This document shows, one piece after another, positions 34,515-43,088 of a DNA stretch of 64,000 nt; position 1 is the first letter of the stretch; each line of letters starts with the position of its first letter. Source of the DNA: Herbinix sp. GTDB taxonomy: Bacteria; Bacillota; Clostridia; Lachnospirales; Lachnospiraceae. The notes under the pieces were generated by a model, which made no database searches, was not told the DNA's origin, and saw nothing but the letters and a program-made list of their open reading frames with translations. The translations under genes and the position numbers were made by a program. Location: positions 24,794 through 88,793 of the forward strand of contig JAQSYO010000014.1 of assembly GCA_029256105.1 (NCBI GenBank). The letters run 5' to 3'.

Positions 34515-35459
34515 GTGATTAAATATATTATAAAGCGATTATTTTATGCCTTTTTAACGGTTATAGTTTTGGTTGTATTAACATTTTTTATGATGCGTAT
34601 GTTACCAGGCGATCCTTTCATTGGTGCAAAGGCTATACCTGAGACGACAATGAAGGCATTAAATGCAAAATATGGATTAGACAAGCCAATGTTAACACAG
34701 CTTTTTATGTACATGGGTAATGTTTTTAGGGGCGACTTAGGACTTTCTATCCACTATAATCGTCCGGTTACTGATATTATTGCACAAGCATTTCCTTATT
34801 CATTCGATTTAGGAATGAGATCATTACTTTTTGCTACTATCGCGGGTGTTTTACTCGGTATTGTAGCCGCAGTGAAAAGAGGTACAAAATGGGATACGAT
34901 AACGATGTTATTTGCTATCATCGGTGTATCAGTTCCTGGATTTATCGTAGGTGCCTTACTTCAATATTTCTTGGGATTAAAGTTGTTCCAATGGACGGGA
35001 ATTAGATTTTTTCCGATTACCGGCTGGAGTTCCTTCGCAAGTAAGATTTTACCTGCATTTGCTTTAAGCTTTGCATCCCTTGCTACGATTTCAAGATTAA
35101 TGAGAACCAGTATGCTTGATGTCCTCGGCCAAGATTATATTAAAACTGCAAAATCAAAGGGGCTATCTCAGAAGAAGATTATCTGGAAGCATGCAGTACG
35201 TAATGCAATCATGCCGGTTATCACCGTACTCGGTCCAATAGCAGCAGCAGTACTTACAGGAGCATTTGTAGTAGAAAACATATTTGCCATACCTGGTATG
35301 GGTAAATTTTTCGTATTAAGTATACAGACACAGGATTATACGATGATTTCAGGAACCACATTGTTTTACGGAGTCTTTTTGGTTATCGCAAATCTAATTG
35401 TGGATCTTGCTTATGGTTTCATTGATCCCCGTGTAAAACTTACGGAAGTAAAGGAGTGA
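34515..35459 (+). CDS. oppB: Oligopeptide ABC transporter permease OppB
   Basis: 314 aa, six membrane helices. Start is GTG 34515 with AAGGAGG 7 nt upstream; the overlapping ATG at 34513 is immediately followed by a stop. N-terminal IKYIIKRLFYAFLTVIVLVVLTFFMMRMLPGDPF is typical of OppB. The EAA loop is seen as DYIKTAKSKGLSQKKIIWKHAVRNAIMP, which contacts the ATPases. Forms the permease with OppC. Confidence 0.95.
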   Translation: MIKYIIKRLFYAFLTVIVLVVLTFFMMRMLPGDPFIGAKAIPETTMKALNAKYGLDKPMLTQLFMYMGNVFRGDLGLSIHYNRPVTDIIAQAFPYSFDLGMRSLLFATIAGVLLGIVAAVKRGTKWDTITMLFAIIGVSVPGFIVGALLQYFLGLKLFQWTGIRFFPITGWSSFASKILPAFALSFASLATISRLMRTSMLDVLGQDYIKTAKSKGLSQKKIIWKHAVRNAIMPVITVLGPIAAAVLTGAFVVENIFAIPGMGKFFVLSIQTQDYTMISGTTLFYGVFLVIANLIVDLAYGFIDPRVKLTEVKE

Positions 35460-35463
35460 TGGC

Positions 35464-36402
35464 ATGAGCAAAATAGAGAAGAATCGATTTGAATGGGTCG
35501 GAGCCAATGCGGCTGAAAGCGAAACTATTTCCAGACCAAGCACTAGTTATTGGAAGGATGCGATGCATCGTCTTTCCAAGAACAAGGCGGCTATGACATG
35601 TCTATTTATTATAATTATTATTACATTATGTGCTATCTTTATACCGATATTTTCACCATATACAATGAGTGAGCAACACTTAACACATACTTATGCTCCA
35701 ATGGGTTTTAAAGATTCTACAGATGGACATCTGCATCTATTTGGAACGGACACCTTAGGACGTGACATTTTCACAAGAATATGGTATGGTGCGAGAATTT
35801 CCTTATTCATATCCTTTACAGCAGTTTTTGTTTGCTTTTTCATCGGTGTCATATATGGTGGAATTTCTGGATATTTAGGTGGAGCAGTTGATAATGTCAT
35901 GATGAGAATCATTGAGATTATAAATGGTATTCCATATTTAATTATCGTAGTACTTTTAATGATGGTAATCCCTCCGGGTGTCTATACAATGGTAATTGCT
36001 TATGCGGCTGTTGGATGGACCGGTATGGCACGACTTGTTCGTGGACAGATTATGAGCCTAAAGCAACAAGATTATGTCGTAGCTGCTAAGGTAATGGGCG
36101 CAAAACCATCCAGAATAATTGCAAAGCATTTACTTCCGAATACACTCAGCGTTGTTATTGTTAATATTACGTTAGCAATTCCAAGTGCTATTTTTACAGA
36201 GGCCTTTCTAAGTTACATCGGCCTTGGTGTTCCGGTACCGTTGGCAAGCTGGGGAACATTAGCGAACGAAGGCAGTAGAGTGTTCCAGATGTATCCTTCT
36301 CAGTTGATAATTCCTGCGATCTGCATTAGTTTGACCATGTTATCCTTTAATTTACTGGGTGATGGTTTACGTGATGCTTTGGATCCTAAGTTAAGGAGAT
36401 AA
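35464..36402 (+). CDS. oppC: Oligopeptide ABC transporter permease OppC
   Basis: 312 aa, cytoplasmic N-terminal extension then six helices. The block HLFGTDTLGRDIFTRIWYGARISLFIS is the OppC hallmark. EAA loop DYVVAAKVMGAKPSRIIAKHLLPN. It is 4 bp after oppB and 1-4 bp before oppD, so tightly coupled. Pairs with OppB to form the peptide channel. Confidence 0.95.
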   Translation: MSKIEKNRFEWVGANAAESETISRPSTSYWKDAMHRLSKNKAAMTCLFIIIIITLCAIFIPIFSPYTMSEQHLTHTYAPMGFKDSTDGHLHLFGTDTLGRDIFTRIWYGARISLFISFTAVFVCFFIGVIYGGISGYLGGAVDNVMMRIIEIINGIPYLIIVVLLMMVIPPGVYTMVIAYAAVGWTGMARLVRGQIMSLKQQDYVVAAKVMGAKPSRIIAKHLLPNTLSVVIVNITLAIPSAIFTEAFLSYIGLGVPVPLASWGTLANEGSRVFQMYPSQLIIPAICISLTMLSFNLLGDGLRDALDPKLRR

Positions 36403-36406
36403 TGTG

Positions 36407-37411
36407 ATGAATAAAGTATTGCAAGTTAATGATTTACATGTATCCTTCGATACTTATGCCGGTGAAGTAAAGGCAGTTCGCGGTGTCACCTTCGAATTAG
36501 TGGAAGGCGAAGTTCTCGCTATCGTTGGAGAGAGTGGTTGCGGAAAGAGCGTAACAGCACAAACGATTATGAAGTTGAATCCTATGCCGCCAGCAAGAAT
36601 TGTAAAAGGCGAGATTAAGTTATTGAATAAAGATATTGTACATGCAACTGAAAAAGAGATGATGACGATCCGTGGTAAAGATGTAAGTATGATTTTCCAG
36701 GATCCGATGACTTGTTTGAACCCGACCATGCAGGTTGGAAAGCAGTTAACCGAAGCAATCCGTCATCATCAAAAGATGACTCAGGAAGAAGCTCATAAGG
36801 AAGCACTTCGCTTATTGGATATCGTTAAAATCCCGAATTCCGAACAGCGTTCCAAGCAATATCCTCATGAATTTTCCGGCGGTATGAGACAAAGAGTTAT
36901 GATTGCGATGGCTCTATCTTCTGCACCTAAGCTTTTGATTGCTGATGAGCCGACCACTGCACTTGACGTAACAATTCAAGCACAGATTATGGATCTGCTT
37001 CAAGAGATTAAAGATAAAACAAATACTGCAATCATACTTATTACTCATGATCTTGGTGTAGTTGCAAGTATGGCTGACCGTGTAGCGGTTATGTATGCAG
37101 GAAAGATTGTTGAAACCGGAACTGCGGAGGATATCTTCTATCGTCCTTCTCATCCGTATACAAGAGCATTATTAAAGAGCCTTCCTACAACAGATATGGA
37201 TCGTAGTGTGAGATTGGTATCAATCGCAGGTACACCTCCGGATTTGTTAAACCCGCCTGTAGGCTGTGGTTTTGCAAGTAGATGTGATAATTGCATGAAA
37301 ATCTGTCAGACTGAGCTTCCGCCTCATTTTGATGTTGATAAAAACCACAAATCCGCTTGTTGGTTACTTCATGAGGATTGTCCGACACAGCAAGGTGGAG
37401 GTGCAAAATAA
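36407..37411 (+). CDS. oppD: Oligopeptide ABC transporter ATP-binding protein OppD
   Basis: 334 aa from ATG 36407; a GTG codon just upstream is an alternative, and AAGGAG serves either. Walker A GESGCGKSV, signature FSGGMRQRV, Walker B LLIADEPTTALD, and H-loop LITHDLGVV. The C-terminal oligo_HPY region GCGFASRCDNCMKICQTELPPHF carries the Cys cluster that in some family members holds an iron-sulfur cluster. Its stop overlaps the oppF start (TAATG). Confidence 0.95.
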   Translation: MNKVLQVNDLHVSFDTYAGEVKAVRGVTFELVEGEVLAIVGESGCGKSVTAQTIMKLNPMPPARIVKGEIKLLNKDIVHATEKEMMTIRGKDVSMIFQDPMTCLNPTMQVGKQLTEAIRHHQKMTQEEAHKEALRLLDIVKIPNSEQRSKQYPHEFSGGMRQRVMIAMALSSAPKLLIADEPTTALDVTIQAQIMDLLQEIKDKTNTAIILITHDLGVVASMADRVAVMYAGKIVETGTAEDIFYRPSHPYTRALLKSLPTTDMDRSVRLVSIAGTPPDLLNPPVGCGFASRCDNCMKICQTELPPHFDVDKNHKSACWLLHEDCPTQQGGGAK

Positions 37412-38391
37412 TGGAAAATAAAACAATGAATAATCAAGATAGTAATAAATTAGTTGAGATTAAACAAGTTTCAAAACATTTTAGAGTGTCAGAAGGCATC
37501 TTAAAAGCGGTTGACACTGTTAATATCGATATCTATAAGGGAGAAACTCTTGGCCTTGTAGGTGAATCTGGCTGTGGCAAATCCACCTTCGGTAAAGTAC
37601 TGATGGGTATTTATCCTCCCACAATAGGTAAAATTGTTTATCACGGCAAAAAAAATATGGAAATTAATAAGAAAACACTTTTTGAATATTCAAAAGTAGC
37701 ACAGATTATTTTCCAGGATCCTTATTCCTCACTTGACCCCCGTATGACGGTTGGATCAATCATTGAAGAGGGTATGATTATCCACAAGATGTATGATAAT
37801 AAGAAACGTCAGGAACGAGTTTATGAACTATTGGAATTAGTAGGCTTAAACCGCGAGCATGCAAACCGTTTCCCTCACGAATTCTCGGGTGGTCAACGTC
37901 AACGTATCGGAATTGCAAGAGCACTTGCAATTGAACCTGAGTTTATTGTATGTGATGAGCCAATTTCTGCACTCGATGTTTCGATCCAGTCACAGATTAT
38001 CAACCTCTTACATGATTTACAAGAAAAGCTAAACTTAACGTACCTCTTTATCGCGCATGATTTAAATATTGTAAAATATATTAGTGACCGTATTGCGGTA
38101 ATGTACTTAGGTAATATCGTAGAGTTAGCAAACAGTGAGGATCTGTATAACAATACATTACATCCTTATTCTCAAGCTTTATTATCTGCTGTTCCGATCC
38201 CGGATCCGGATAAGGAAGCGCAGAAGAAACGTCAAATTTTAACAGGTGATGTACCAAGCCCGATCAATACTCCAAAGGGTTGTCCATTTGCAGGTCGTTG
38301 TCCTAGGGCAACCGAGGTCTGTAGACAGGAAAAACCGCCATTGGAAATGAAACAGGGACATATGGTGGCTTGTCATCATGTTGATAAGTAA
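37411..38391 (+). CDS. oppF: Oligopeptide ABC transporter ATP-binding protein OppF
   Basis: 326 aa from ATG 37411, overlapping the oppD stop by 1 nt with GGAGG nearby; the longer frame opened inside oppD is not used. Walker A GESGCGKST, signature FSGGQRQRI, Walker B FIVCDEPISALD, H-loop FIAHDLNIV, and C-terminal oligo_HPY GCPFAGRCPRATEVCRQEKPPL. It is the last gene of the opp unit. Palindrome D starts 15 bp after the stop. Confidence 0.95.
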   Translation: MENKTMNNQDSNKLVEIKQVSKHFRVSEGILKAVDTVNIDIYKGETLGLVGESGCGKSTFGKVLMGIYPPTIGKIVYHGKKNMEINKKTLFEYSKVAQIIFQDPYSSLDPRMTVGSIIEEGMIIHKMYDNKKRQERVYELLELVGLNREHANRFPHEFSGGQRQRIGIARALAIEPEFIVCDEPISALDVSIQSQIINLLHDLQEKLNLTYLFIAHDLNIVKYISDRIAVMYLGNIVELANSEDLYNNTLHPYSQALLSAVPIPDPDKEAQKKRQILTGDVPSPINTPKGCPFAGRCPRATEVCRQEKPPLEMKQGHMVACHHVDK

Positions 38392-38406
38392 TAGATAGAC
38401 TGTGAT

Positions 38407-38686
38407 AGGGCTCCGGCAGGGAGCGGTAGGTAGCTTGTGAAAGCAGATGTCTGCAATCGATTGTACTAAGCGCAGAGCAACTGGAAATAAAAATGAGATA
38501 ATGTTATTGTTAAATTTACAGGTCGGTGCTAATGGACATCCATGTCCATAGCACCTAAATCCGCCATCCATGGCGGATTTACCTTTCGGTAATGATCATT
38601 TTTATTTTCAGTTGCTCTGTGCTAAGTACAATTACGATTTTGACATATACTTTCACAAGCTACCTACCACTCCCTGCCGGAGCCCT
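38407..38686. repeat. Long imperfect palindrome D (two-hairpin core family), probable opp terminator
   Basis: 280 bp. Outer arms AGGGCTCCGGCAGGGAG and complement, then GGTAGGTAGCTTGTGAAAG / CTTTCACAAGCTACCTACC. Inner modules TGCAATCGATTGTACTAAG (left) and GTACAATTACGATTTTGA (right): the same two modules as C but with the sides exchanged, so D is inverted. Core H1 38525-38555 (ATGGACATCCATGTCCAT) and H2 38556-38581 (TCCGCCATCCATGGCGGA). CTGTTTTAATTTT follows. Confidence 0.88.
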
Positions 38687-38821
38687 GTTTTAATTTTATG
38701 AAGTAAAAACATGAGTTGTGACTATTTATGCTGGAGAAGTACGATGATAAACTGAAAGATCTTCTACAAGAGGATTATTATAAAAATGTATAAATCAAAT
38801 TCCAAGGCTGAATATATATAT

Positions 38822-39095
38822 CGTAACTTTTCCAAGAACAAAATTTTATATCGTTATAGTTACTCCAAGAACAAAATTTATATATCGTTATAGTTACTCC
38901 AAGAACAAAATTTATATATCGTTATAGTACTCCAAGAACAAAATTTATATTTGGTTATATTTTCTAAAGAACAAAGTTTTATATATCGTTATAGTTACTC
39001 CAGGAACGAAATTTATATTTGGTTATATTTTCTAAAGAACAAAATTTATATATCGTTATAGTTATTCAAGAACAAATTTTTATATCGTTACTTTC
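38822..39095. repeat. Degenerate 34-bp tandem repeat
   Basis: About eight imperfect copies of a unit containing AAGAACAAAATTTATAT, ATCGTTATAG and TTACTCC, period about 30-36 bp. Some copies carry TTGGTTATATTTTCTA instead, suggesting alternation of two unit types. It fills the gap between palindromes D and E. Non-coding, and there are no spacers as in a CRISPR. Confidence 0.82.
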
Positions 39096-39107
39096 ATCCC
39101 GTAAACG

Positions 39108-39376
39108 CGTGAGGTTGCAGGTGGTAGGGGGAAGTAAAATATATTGTCAAAATCGTCCTTGTACTTAGCTCGGTGGTTATAGGTTTTTCAATGATAGAAG
39201 TATAGGGGAAATCCGCCACGGAAGGCGGATTTAGGTGCAATGGACATGGAGGTCCATTTGCACTGACCCGTAAATTTATATTAAATTTATCTCATTGAAA
39301 AATCTATAACCGCCGAGCTTAGTACAATAGATTGCCGACTCCTATTTTACTTCCCCCTACCGCCTGTGACCTCACG
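39108..39376. repeat. Long imperfect palindrome E (two-hairpin core family)
   Basis: 269 bp. Outer arms CGTGAGGT / ACCTCACG, then GGTAGGGGGAAGTAAAAT / ATTTTACTTCCCCCTACC. Inner modules TCAAAATCGTCCTTGTACTT (left) and AGTACAATAGATTGCCGAC (right). A stem GGTTATAGGTTTTTCAATGA and complement follows. Core H2 39209-39232 and H1 39234-39264. The right module is the exact reverse complement of B's left module. It lies 120 bp upstream of a GNAT gene. Confidence 0.86.
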
Positions 39377-39496
39377 TGTTTTCGTACACAACGAATAAAT
39401 GCAAATTAATATTGAGTATTCTATCGATCTTATGTTATATTAGTGCTAAGACAATGATATGAAAAGTTATATGAAATTAATATGGAGGAAGATAAC

Positions 39497-40048
39497 ATGA
39501 TTGATAATATACGGATGGCTAAGTTAGAGGATGTTCCTGCAATTCTATCTATCTATGAGCCATATATTCTTAATACAGCAATAACCTTTGAGTATGAAAC
39601 TCCATCGGCTGAAGCTTTCCAAAAGCGTATGGAAGCGGTACAAAAGCAGTTTCCTTGGTTAGTATATGAGGAAGAAGGTAAAGTTGTTGGATATGCATAT
39701 TGTTCTCGATTTAAGGAGAGAGCGGCTTTTGACTGGGATTGCGAGTGTTCCGTATATATTGCGGAACAAGCACATCGAAAAGGAATTGCTACCGCACTTT
39801 ATAATCAGCTTTTTGAAATGGTTCAGAAGCTGGGTTATTACAATATATACGCTTTAATAACGTATTCCCATGAAAGTAGTGTATCATTACATAGGAAGTT
39901 TGGTTTTAACGAGGTAGGTGTATACAAGAATACTGGATATAAGATGGGTCAATGGTGGGACCTTCTGGTTATGGAAAAAAGGATACATTCCTTCGAAGAG
40001 ACTCCGGTTAAACCACGAACAATACATGAAATTTCAGATTTAGTGTAG
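39497..40048 (+). CDS. GNAT acetyltransferase, phosphinothricin/methionine-sulfoximine type
   Basis: 183 aa from ATG 39497, with GGAGG 8 nt away. IRMAKLEDVPAILSIYEPYILNTAITFEYETPS is the typical PAT/Bar-like N terminus. Acetyl-CoA loop EQAHRKGIATALYNQL, followed by SVSLHRKFGFNEVGVYKNTGYKMGQWWDLLVMEK. Relatives N-acetylate methionine sulfone/sulfoximine or phosphinothricin analogues; the true substrate is unknown. It is followed by an intrinsic terminator that is part of a direct repeat. Confidence 0.9.
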   Translation: MIDNIRMAKLEDVPAILSIYEPYILNTAITFEYETPSAEAFQKRMEAVQKQFPWLVYEEEGKVVGYAYCSRFKERAAFDWDCECSVYIAEQAHRKGIATALYNQLFEMVQKLGYYNIYALITYSHESSVSLHRKFGFNEVGVYKNTGYKMGQWWDLLVMEKRIHSFEETPVKPRTIHEISDLV

Positions 40049-40158
40049 TATAATACTATTTTATGTATTTATATAAAAACGGTTTGGTACCTTAGTACCT
40101 TGGTATATTATATGTTATAAAGTCACATAGGATAAAATACGAATGAATTGAAAAATAT

Positions 40159-40254
40159 GCTGTATAAAAAGAGGAAAATCTGTAAATTAGATTTTCCTCT
40201 TTTTACCATTTACCGATTGAATAAGTAAAAATGCTATTATATAATTCATTTATT
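40159..40254 (+). repeat. 96-bp direct repeat, copy 1: terminator plus sigma-A promoter
   Basis: Aligns without gaps to 59575-59670. The first 29 and last 25 bases are identical, and the middle is diverged. It contains a terminator stem (GAGGAAAATCT / AGATTTTCCTC) and a promoter: -35 TTGAAT (40217-40222), 17 bp, -10 TATAAT (40240-40245). Copy 1 should drive the polysaccharide operon that starts at 40909. Confidence 0.85.
40166..40205 (+). terminator. Intrinsic terminator of the GNAT gene (in direct repeat copy 1)
   Basis: Perfect AAAAAGAGGAAAATCT / AGATTTTCCTCTTTTT stem around GTAAATT. Confidence 0.95.
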
Positions 40255-40259
40255 CGTAA

Positions 40260-40700
40260 TTTATGGCACATAATTATAGATTTTGAACTTAGGTTTTAAG
40301 ACAATAAATTCATATTGGTGAAATGTAAAGTTCAATGTTCTGATATAATTGAGCCTCCTTGGTAGAAACGTATTACTGAGTTTGGACTCCAGTCTTTTAG
40401 ATTAAAGAATTCTCTTCCGTTATCTTTCCTTCAAAAGGATGCCGTATCTGGCTTCCGAAATCCTCCGAACAGAGGCTACGTGTAAAGCCAACACAGTATG
40501 CGCCGCCTTTATAAGGGAACATTTATGTTACTATCCATTGTTGTGGTAGGATTCCGTCATTGCAAGTCCAGCCATGTAACCTGATTTCTGTTCATAAGAT
40601 TGATTATTTTACCAGGCTTCAATTCGATTGAACATAAAAATTATGAAATAATTTTTTGTAAGCAGTAATTTATACAATAGCTCAACCATAAATATACATA
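40260..40700. other. Long leader of the polysaccharide operon, possible structured RNA
   Basis: About 440 bp with no ORF but a more balanced base composition than the surrounding AT-rich gaps. Several compact hairpins are visible: TCCTTCAAAAGGA (40427-40439) and CCTC/GAGG at 40462-40475. It would be transcribed in the plus direction from the repeat-borne promoter, about 650 nt ahead of the first gene. A minus-strand RNA is equally possible. It matches no riboswitch or antiterminator class that I can name. Confidence 0.45.
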
Positions 40701-40908
40701 GGATGATTTAATTTAGAGAAGATGATTTTATGTCTTCTTCAGGACAAGACCTACAGAGTGAATAAGAGAAAGTAAATGTTTTCATAATATATAAAAAATA
40801 GAACATTTAAAACCCTACATGAATGATAATGATCGAAACAAAAGAAAACTCCATTAGAATAAGGTTTATAAAAATTTGATTATATACGAGATGCAGGGGG
40901 ATTTGGAT

Positions 40909-42837
40909 ATGAAGTTTAACATCAGAAAGTATAGAAATGGAATTATATTTCTATTAGATATAATAATAATGTCATTTGTGTGTAGTATTCTTTTTTATTT
41001 CATGGGGAAAAGTAGTGAAGTAGTAACTATAAGCTATTTCAAACTACTTCCTCATCTAGCGTTGTTAGTCGCATGCAGTACAATTTTTCAATGCATTTTT
41101 AAAACCTATGATAGTTTATGGCGGTATGCGGAAAGTAAGGAGTATTTTATGTTACTTCTTGGAGGGGTATCAGGTTCCATCAGCTTTGTTGTACTGGATC
41201 GTCTAGTAATCGATAGCAGTATACCTATCCTGTTTTCTGGATCAGTATATTCAATATCATTACTCCTAATGTTACTTATGAGATTTATTTATCGACTCTA
41301 TCGGATACGCGAAAAATATAATAATGTACAGGAAAGAATACCACTTGCTATAGTTGGAGCCGGTGATGCAGGAATACGTTTGTCGGAAGAAATCAAAAAC
41401 GATCCGAACAGCAGATACTTTACCTATTGTTTTCTTGATGATAGCGAGGAGAAGATAGGAAAGTATATCCATAGCATCGAGGTAAAAGGTCCAATACATA
41501 ATATGTACGAACTGTTGAATAACACACCAGTTCAAGAAATAGTTATGGCAATTCCTTCTATTACAGCAACGATGAGAAGCAGTATCTTGGATATCTGTTC
41601 CTCAATCAAGTGCCGTGTTAAGACTTTACCCGATACGCTAACTCTGATGCAAAATGAAGAAATTTCGTTATCAAATACGATACGAGATATTAAAATTGAG
41701 GAACTTTTGGGAAGAGAACCAGTTACCTTTGATGAAGACAAAATCGTGAGTCTAATTGCAGGCAAAGTCGTAATGGTGACAGGTGGAGGCGGTTCAATCG
41801 GATCTGAACTTTGTAGACAAATTGCAAAAGCACATCCTTTGCAATTAATTATTGTTGACGTTTATGAGAATAATGCGTATGACATTCAACAGGAATTATT
41901 GCTCAATTATCAAAATATACTAGATTTAAAGGTTGAGATAGCTTCCGTGCGAGATGATGAGAAAGTAAATCTATTATTCCAACGGTATCAACCGAATATC
42001 GTATTTCATGCAGCAGCACATAAGCATGTACCACTAATGGAAGAATGCCCTGAAGAGGCAATTAAGAACAATATATTTGGAACCTATAATGTGGTTCTGG
42101 CGGCCGATCGTTGGAAAACGGAGAAGTTCGTTCTTATATCAACAGATAAAGCAGTCAACCCAACGAATATCATGGGTGCCAGTAAGAGATTCTGTGAGAT
42201 GATTTTACAGAGTATGAAAAGAATAAGCAAGACAGAGTATGTAGCTGTGCGATTTGGTAATGTACTTGGTTCAAATGGTTCGGTAATCCCATTATTTCAA
42301 CGTCAGATAGAGCAGGGAGGACCAGTTACGATAACCGATAAGAGAATTATACGTTTCTTTATGACAATCCCCGAAGCTGCTCAGCTCGTATTGCAAGCAG
42401 GTTCCATGGCGAACAGCTCAGAGGTCTTTGTACTGGATATGGGAAAGCCAATTAAGATATTGGATTTAGCAGAAAAGTTAATCAGGCTTTCTGGATATGA
42501 GCCGAATATTGATATACCGATAATAGAAACTGGACTGCGCCCTGGAGAAAAGCTTTATGAAGAACTGTTGATGATAAGCGAAGAACTAATTGCTACCCCC
42601 AATCACAAAATATTTGTTGAGCGTCAGAAGGAGATATCACCAATTGAGCTTCATGACAAACTAAACATACTTCAAAGAGCTTTGGATGTCGGAACGGGGT
42701 CAGCATTAAAAAGAGCGATGAAGATGGTAGTGCCAACCTATAGAGATCCGGAGGAGGTAAATAGTCGGAAAGCTACTATGGACTATGCTGATGTGATTGT
42801 AGAAAACAGAAAAGTTGAAATGGTAAATGTAGGGTAG
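40909..42837 (+). CDS. Membrane nucleotide-sugar 4,6-dehydratase (CapD/WbpM/PglF-like)
   Basis: 642 aa from ATG 40909 (GGGGGAT nearby). Four N-terminal membrane helices (about 8-115), a CoA-binding-like Rossmann fold (PLAIVGAGDAGIRL), then a dehydratase SDR domain with GKVVMVTGGGGSIGSELCRQ and the active-site segment STDKAVNPTNIMGASKR. WbpM-type enzymes have Met in place of the SDR Tyr at this spot, as seen here (NIMGASK). Probably converts UDP-GlcNAc to the 4-keto-6-deoxy sugar for QuiNAc, FucNAc or bacillosamine-type units. First gene of the polysaccharide operon. Confidence 0.92.
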   Translation: MKFNIRKYRNGIIFLLDIIIMSFVCSILFYFMGKSSEVVTISYFKLLPHLALLVACSTIFQCIFKTYDSLWRYAESKEYFMLLLGGVSGSISFVVLDRLVIDSSIPILFSGSVYSISLLLMLLMRFIYRLYRIREKYNNVQERIPLAIVGAGDAGIRLSEEIKNDPNSRYFTYCFLDDSEEKIGKYIHSIEVKGPIHNMYELLNNTPVQEIVMAIPSITATMRSSILDICSSIKCRVKTLPDTLTLMQNEEISLSNTIRDIKIEELLGREPVTFDEDKIVSLIAGKVVMVTGGGGSIGSELCRQIAKAHPLQLIIVDVYENNAYDIQQELLLNYQNILDLKVEIASVRDDEKVNLLFQRYQPNIVFHAAAHKHVPLMEECPEEAIKNNIFGTYNVVLAADRWKTEKFVLISTDKAVNPTNIMGASKRFCEMILQSMKRISKTEYVAVRFGNVLGSNGSVIPLFQRQIEQGGPVTITDKRIIRFFMTIPEAAQLVLQAGSMANSSEVFVLDMGKPIKILDLAEKLIRLSGYEPNIDIPIIETGLRPGEKLYEELLMISEELIATPNHKIFVERQKEISPIELHDKLNILQRALDVGTGSALKRAMKMVVPTYRDPEEVNSRKATMDYADVIVENRKVEMVNVG

Positions 42838-42880
42838 AGGCGAAAATTTACGTGATTTTTTCATGATTTGGAGGAATAAT

Positions 42881-43069
42881 ATGACATTAAGTGAAAATAG
42901 TAAAAACTTAAATAGGGAAGCTGTTCAGAATCTGCAGGAATTAAAATCAAAGGATATGAGAAACGAAGAAGAGACAAAATTCTTTGAGAACAAAGGAAAT
43001 GGCCAAACGATTTATACTTCTGATAAACATCCAAATGATACGGGATATTCATTTGAAATAGGAGTCTAA
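42881..43069 (+). CDS. Small hydrophilic protein inside the polysaccharide operon
   Basis: 62 aa from ATG 42881 with GGAGGAATAAT. Charged, helical first half (MTLSENSKNLNREAVQNLQELKSKDMRNEEE), then KFFENKGNGQTIYTSDKHPNDTGYSFEIGV. No membrane segment and no family recognised. Tight placement between the dehydratase and the sugar transferase suggests a real, co-translated gene. Confidence 0.6.
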   Translation: MTLSENSKNLNREAVQNLQELKSKDMRNEEETKFFENKGNGQTIYTSDKHPNDTGYSFEIGV

Positions 43070-43088
43070 ATCAAGGGGGTATGAGTTT

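Noticed and set aside
38822..39095. Possible CRISPR array
   Set aside because: Units are contiguous and degenerate, with no unique spacers and no cas genes nearby.
26323..39376. Classical insertion sequences
   Set aside because: No transposase ORF, and the palindromes are single fold-back units instead of paired terminal inverted repeats around a gene.
40260..40700. Cobalamin, c-di-GMP or other named riboswitch
   Set aside because: None of the conserved boxes I know for these classes was found on either strand.
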